Positions 63,498 to 64,000 of a stretch of 64,000 nt of DNA are shown piece after piece (position 1 is the first letter of the stretch; each line of letters begins with the position of its first letter). Source of the DNA: Candidatus Sulfopaludibacter sp. SbA3 (lineage in GTDB: Bacteria > Acidobacteriota > Terriglobia > Bryobacterales > Bryobacteraceae). The DNA lies in assembly GCA_945890485.1 (NCBI GenBank), contig CAMDCN010000008.1:124001-188000 (forward strand), read 5' to 3'. Under the pieces are notes generated by a model that worked only from the letters and a program-made list of their open reading frames with translations, had not been told where the DNA came from and searched no databases. Both the position numbers and the translations under genes were made by a program.

Positions 63498-64000
63498 TAG
63501 CTGCTCCGTACCAATGGCCCGGCTTCGACGTGGGCATAGCCCATCTCGTAGCCCAGCCTGCGGTACTCATTGAACTCTTCGACCGGGATGTATCGCAGGA
63601 TCGGCAGATGCTTCGGCGAAGGCCGCAGGTACTGCCCCAAGGTCAGGATGTCTACATGATGTGCCCGGAGGTCTTTCATTACCTGGATGACCTCTTCCGG
63701 CGTCTCGCCCAGGCCAAGCATGACGCCGGACTTGGTTGGTGTTTGCGGCCGAAGCTGTTTTGCGTAGGCCAGCATGTCGAGTGACCGCTCGTAGCGCGCG
63801 CCGAGCCGCACCATGCGATAGAGGCGGGGTACGGTTTCCGTGTTGTGGTTCAGCACGTCTGGGGCGGCGTCCATGACAATTTCCATGGCTTCGCGCTTTC
63901 CTTGGAAGTCCGGTACGAGCACTTCCACTTGGCAGCCGGGGACGCGCTCGCGAATGGCCTCGATGGTCATCTTGAACAGCAGAGCCCCGCCGTCTTTGCG
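63431..64000 (-). CDS. lipA: Lipoyl synthase, C-terminal part (5' end outside window)
   Basis: The minus frame is open to the window edge (RKDGGALLFKMTIEAIRE), so the ATG at 63970 is internal. VEVLVPDFQGKREAMEIVMDAAPDVLNHNTETVPRLYRMVR, GVMLGLGETPEEVIQVMKDL, TLGQYLRPSPKHLPILRYIPVEEFNEY and GPLVRSSYHADE are clear LipA segments. The iron-sulfur cysteine motifs lie upstream, outside the window. Inserts sulfur into octanoyl domains. Confidence 0.95.
   Translation of the reverse strand, partial: RKDGGALLFKMTIEAIRERVPGCQVEVLVPDFQGKREAMEIVMDAAPDVLNHNTETVPRLYRMVRLGARYERSLDMLAYAKQLRPQTPTKSGVMLGLGETPEEVIQVMKDLRAHHVDILTLGQYLRPSPKHLPILRYIPVEEFNEYRRLGYEMGYAHVEAGPLVRSSYHADEGVSSAFKMAETKSFTTA

Noticed and set aside
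1-64000. tRNA or rRNA genes
   Set aside because: No cloverleaf or GTTCGAATC-type T-arm in a plausible context was found in the intergenic gaps inspected; a tRNAscan run would settle it.

Overview
The window looks like a chromosome segment of a GC-rich acidobacterium, most likely of the Solibacter/Bryobacter group. The evidence is a TIGR03437-type 'Solibacter C-terminal' domain on one exported protein, Tat-exported Gfo/Idh/MocA oxidoreductases, a periplasmic two-component hybrid kinase with beta-propeller repeats, and housekeeping genes scattered singly among accessory cassettes. This placement is an inference from gene content. I saw no rRNA, tRNA, IS element or CRISPR array.

Layout. 1-5 kb: 3' part of hisS, an OsmC-like gene with a duplicated 3' end, aspS with a strong terminator, and a Tat-exported Gfo/Idh oxidoreductase. 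5-7.3 kb: a small cassette of a membrane protein and an exported peptide built of four identical 16-residue repeats, with unusual RNA structures around it, followed by an ExeA-like AAA ATPase. 7.3-11.9 kb: a five-gene type III-A-like CRISPR effector operon (csm1-csm2-csm3-csm4-csm5). Its Cas10 lacks the HD nuclease domain, and no Cas6, adaptation gene, ancillary nuclease or array is nearby. 11.9-18.5 kb: rluA, a fasciclin protein, a large hybrid histidine kinase and an intradiol-dioxygenase-like exported protein. 18.5-24.7 kb (minus strand): a peroxiredoxin with an in-frame UGA at the peroxidatic position and a SECIS-like hairpin just after it, a decayed tandem copy, a GH31-like protein, an M24 aminopeptidase, a POT peptide transporter and a Wzt-like ABC ATPase.

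24.7-33 kb: an NTase-like small protein, a DUF481 outer-membrane protein, a second Tat Gfo/Idh protein, then a seven-gene phospholipid-type operon in which every junction is an exact ATGA overlap. It encodes a CDP-alcohol phosphatidyltransferase variant, an alpha/beta-hydrolase-methyltransferase fusion, a PAP2/dual-specificity phosphatase fusion, two small proteins, an acyltransferase and CdsA. 33-45 kb: a COG4299 acyltransferase-like membrane protein, an AAA ATPase, glgA, trxA, ilvD, an exported D-2-hydroxyacid dehydrogenase, proC, a PIG-L deacetylase, an M20 peptidase and a TonB-dependent receptor. 45-52 kb: two TPR proteins, rnc and two complete flagellar stator pairs facing each other, one behind flbD, then a MerR regulator. 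52-64 kb: rlmB, ggt, a sugar-phosphate isomerase-like protein, asnS, arginase, ddl, an S41 protease, an Old Yellow Enzyme, a dicarboxylate symporter, a small membrane protein, a serine hydrolase and the C-terminal part of lipA.

The items most worth follow-up are the candidate selenocysteine peroxiredoxin, the orphan minimal Csm effector module, the repeat-peptide/membrane-protein cassette with a Shine-Dalgarno-sequestering hairpin, and the lipid operon with its non-canonical CDP-alcohol transferase motif.
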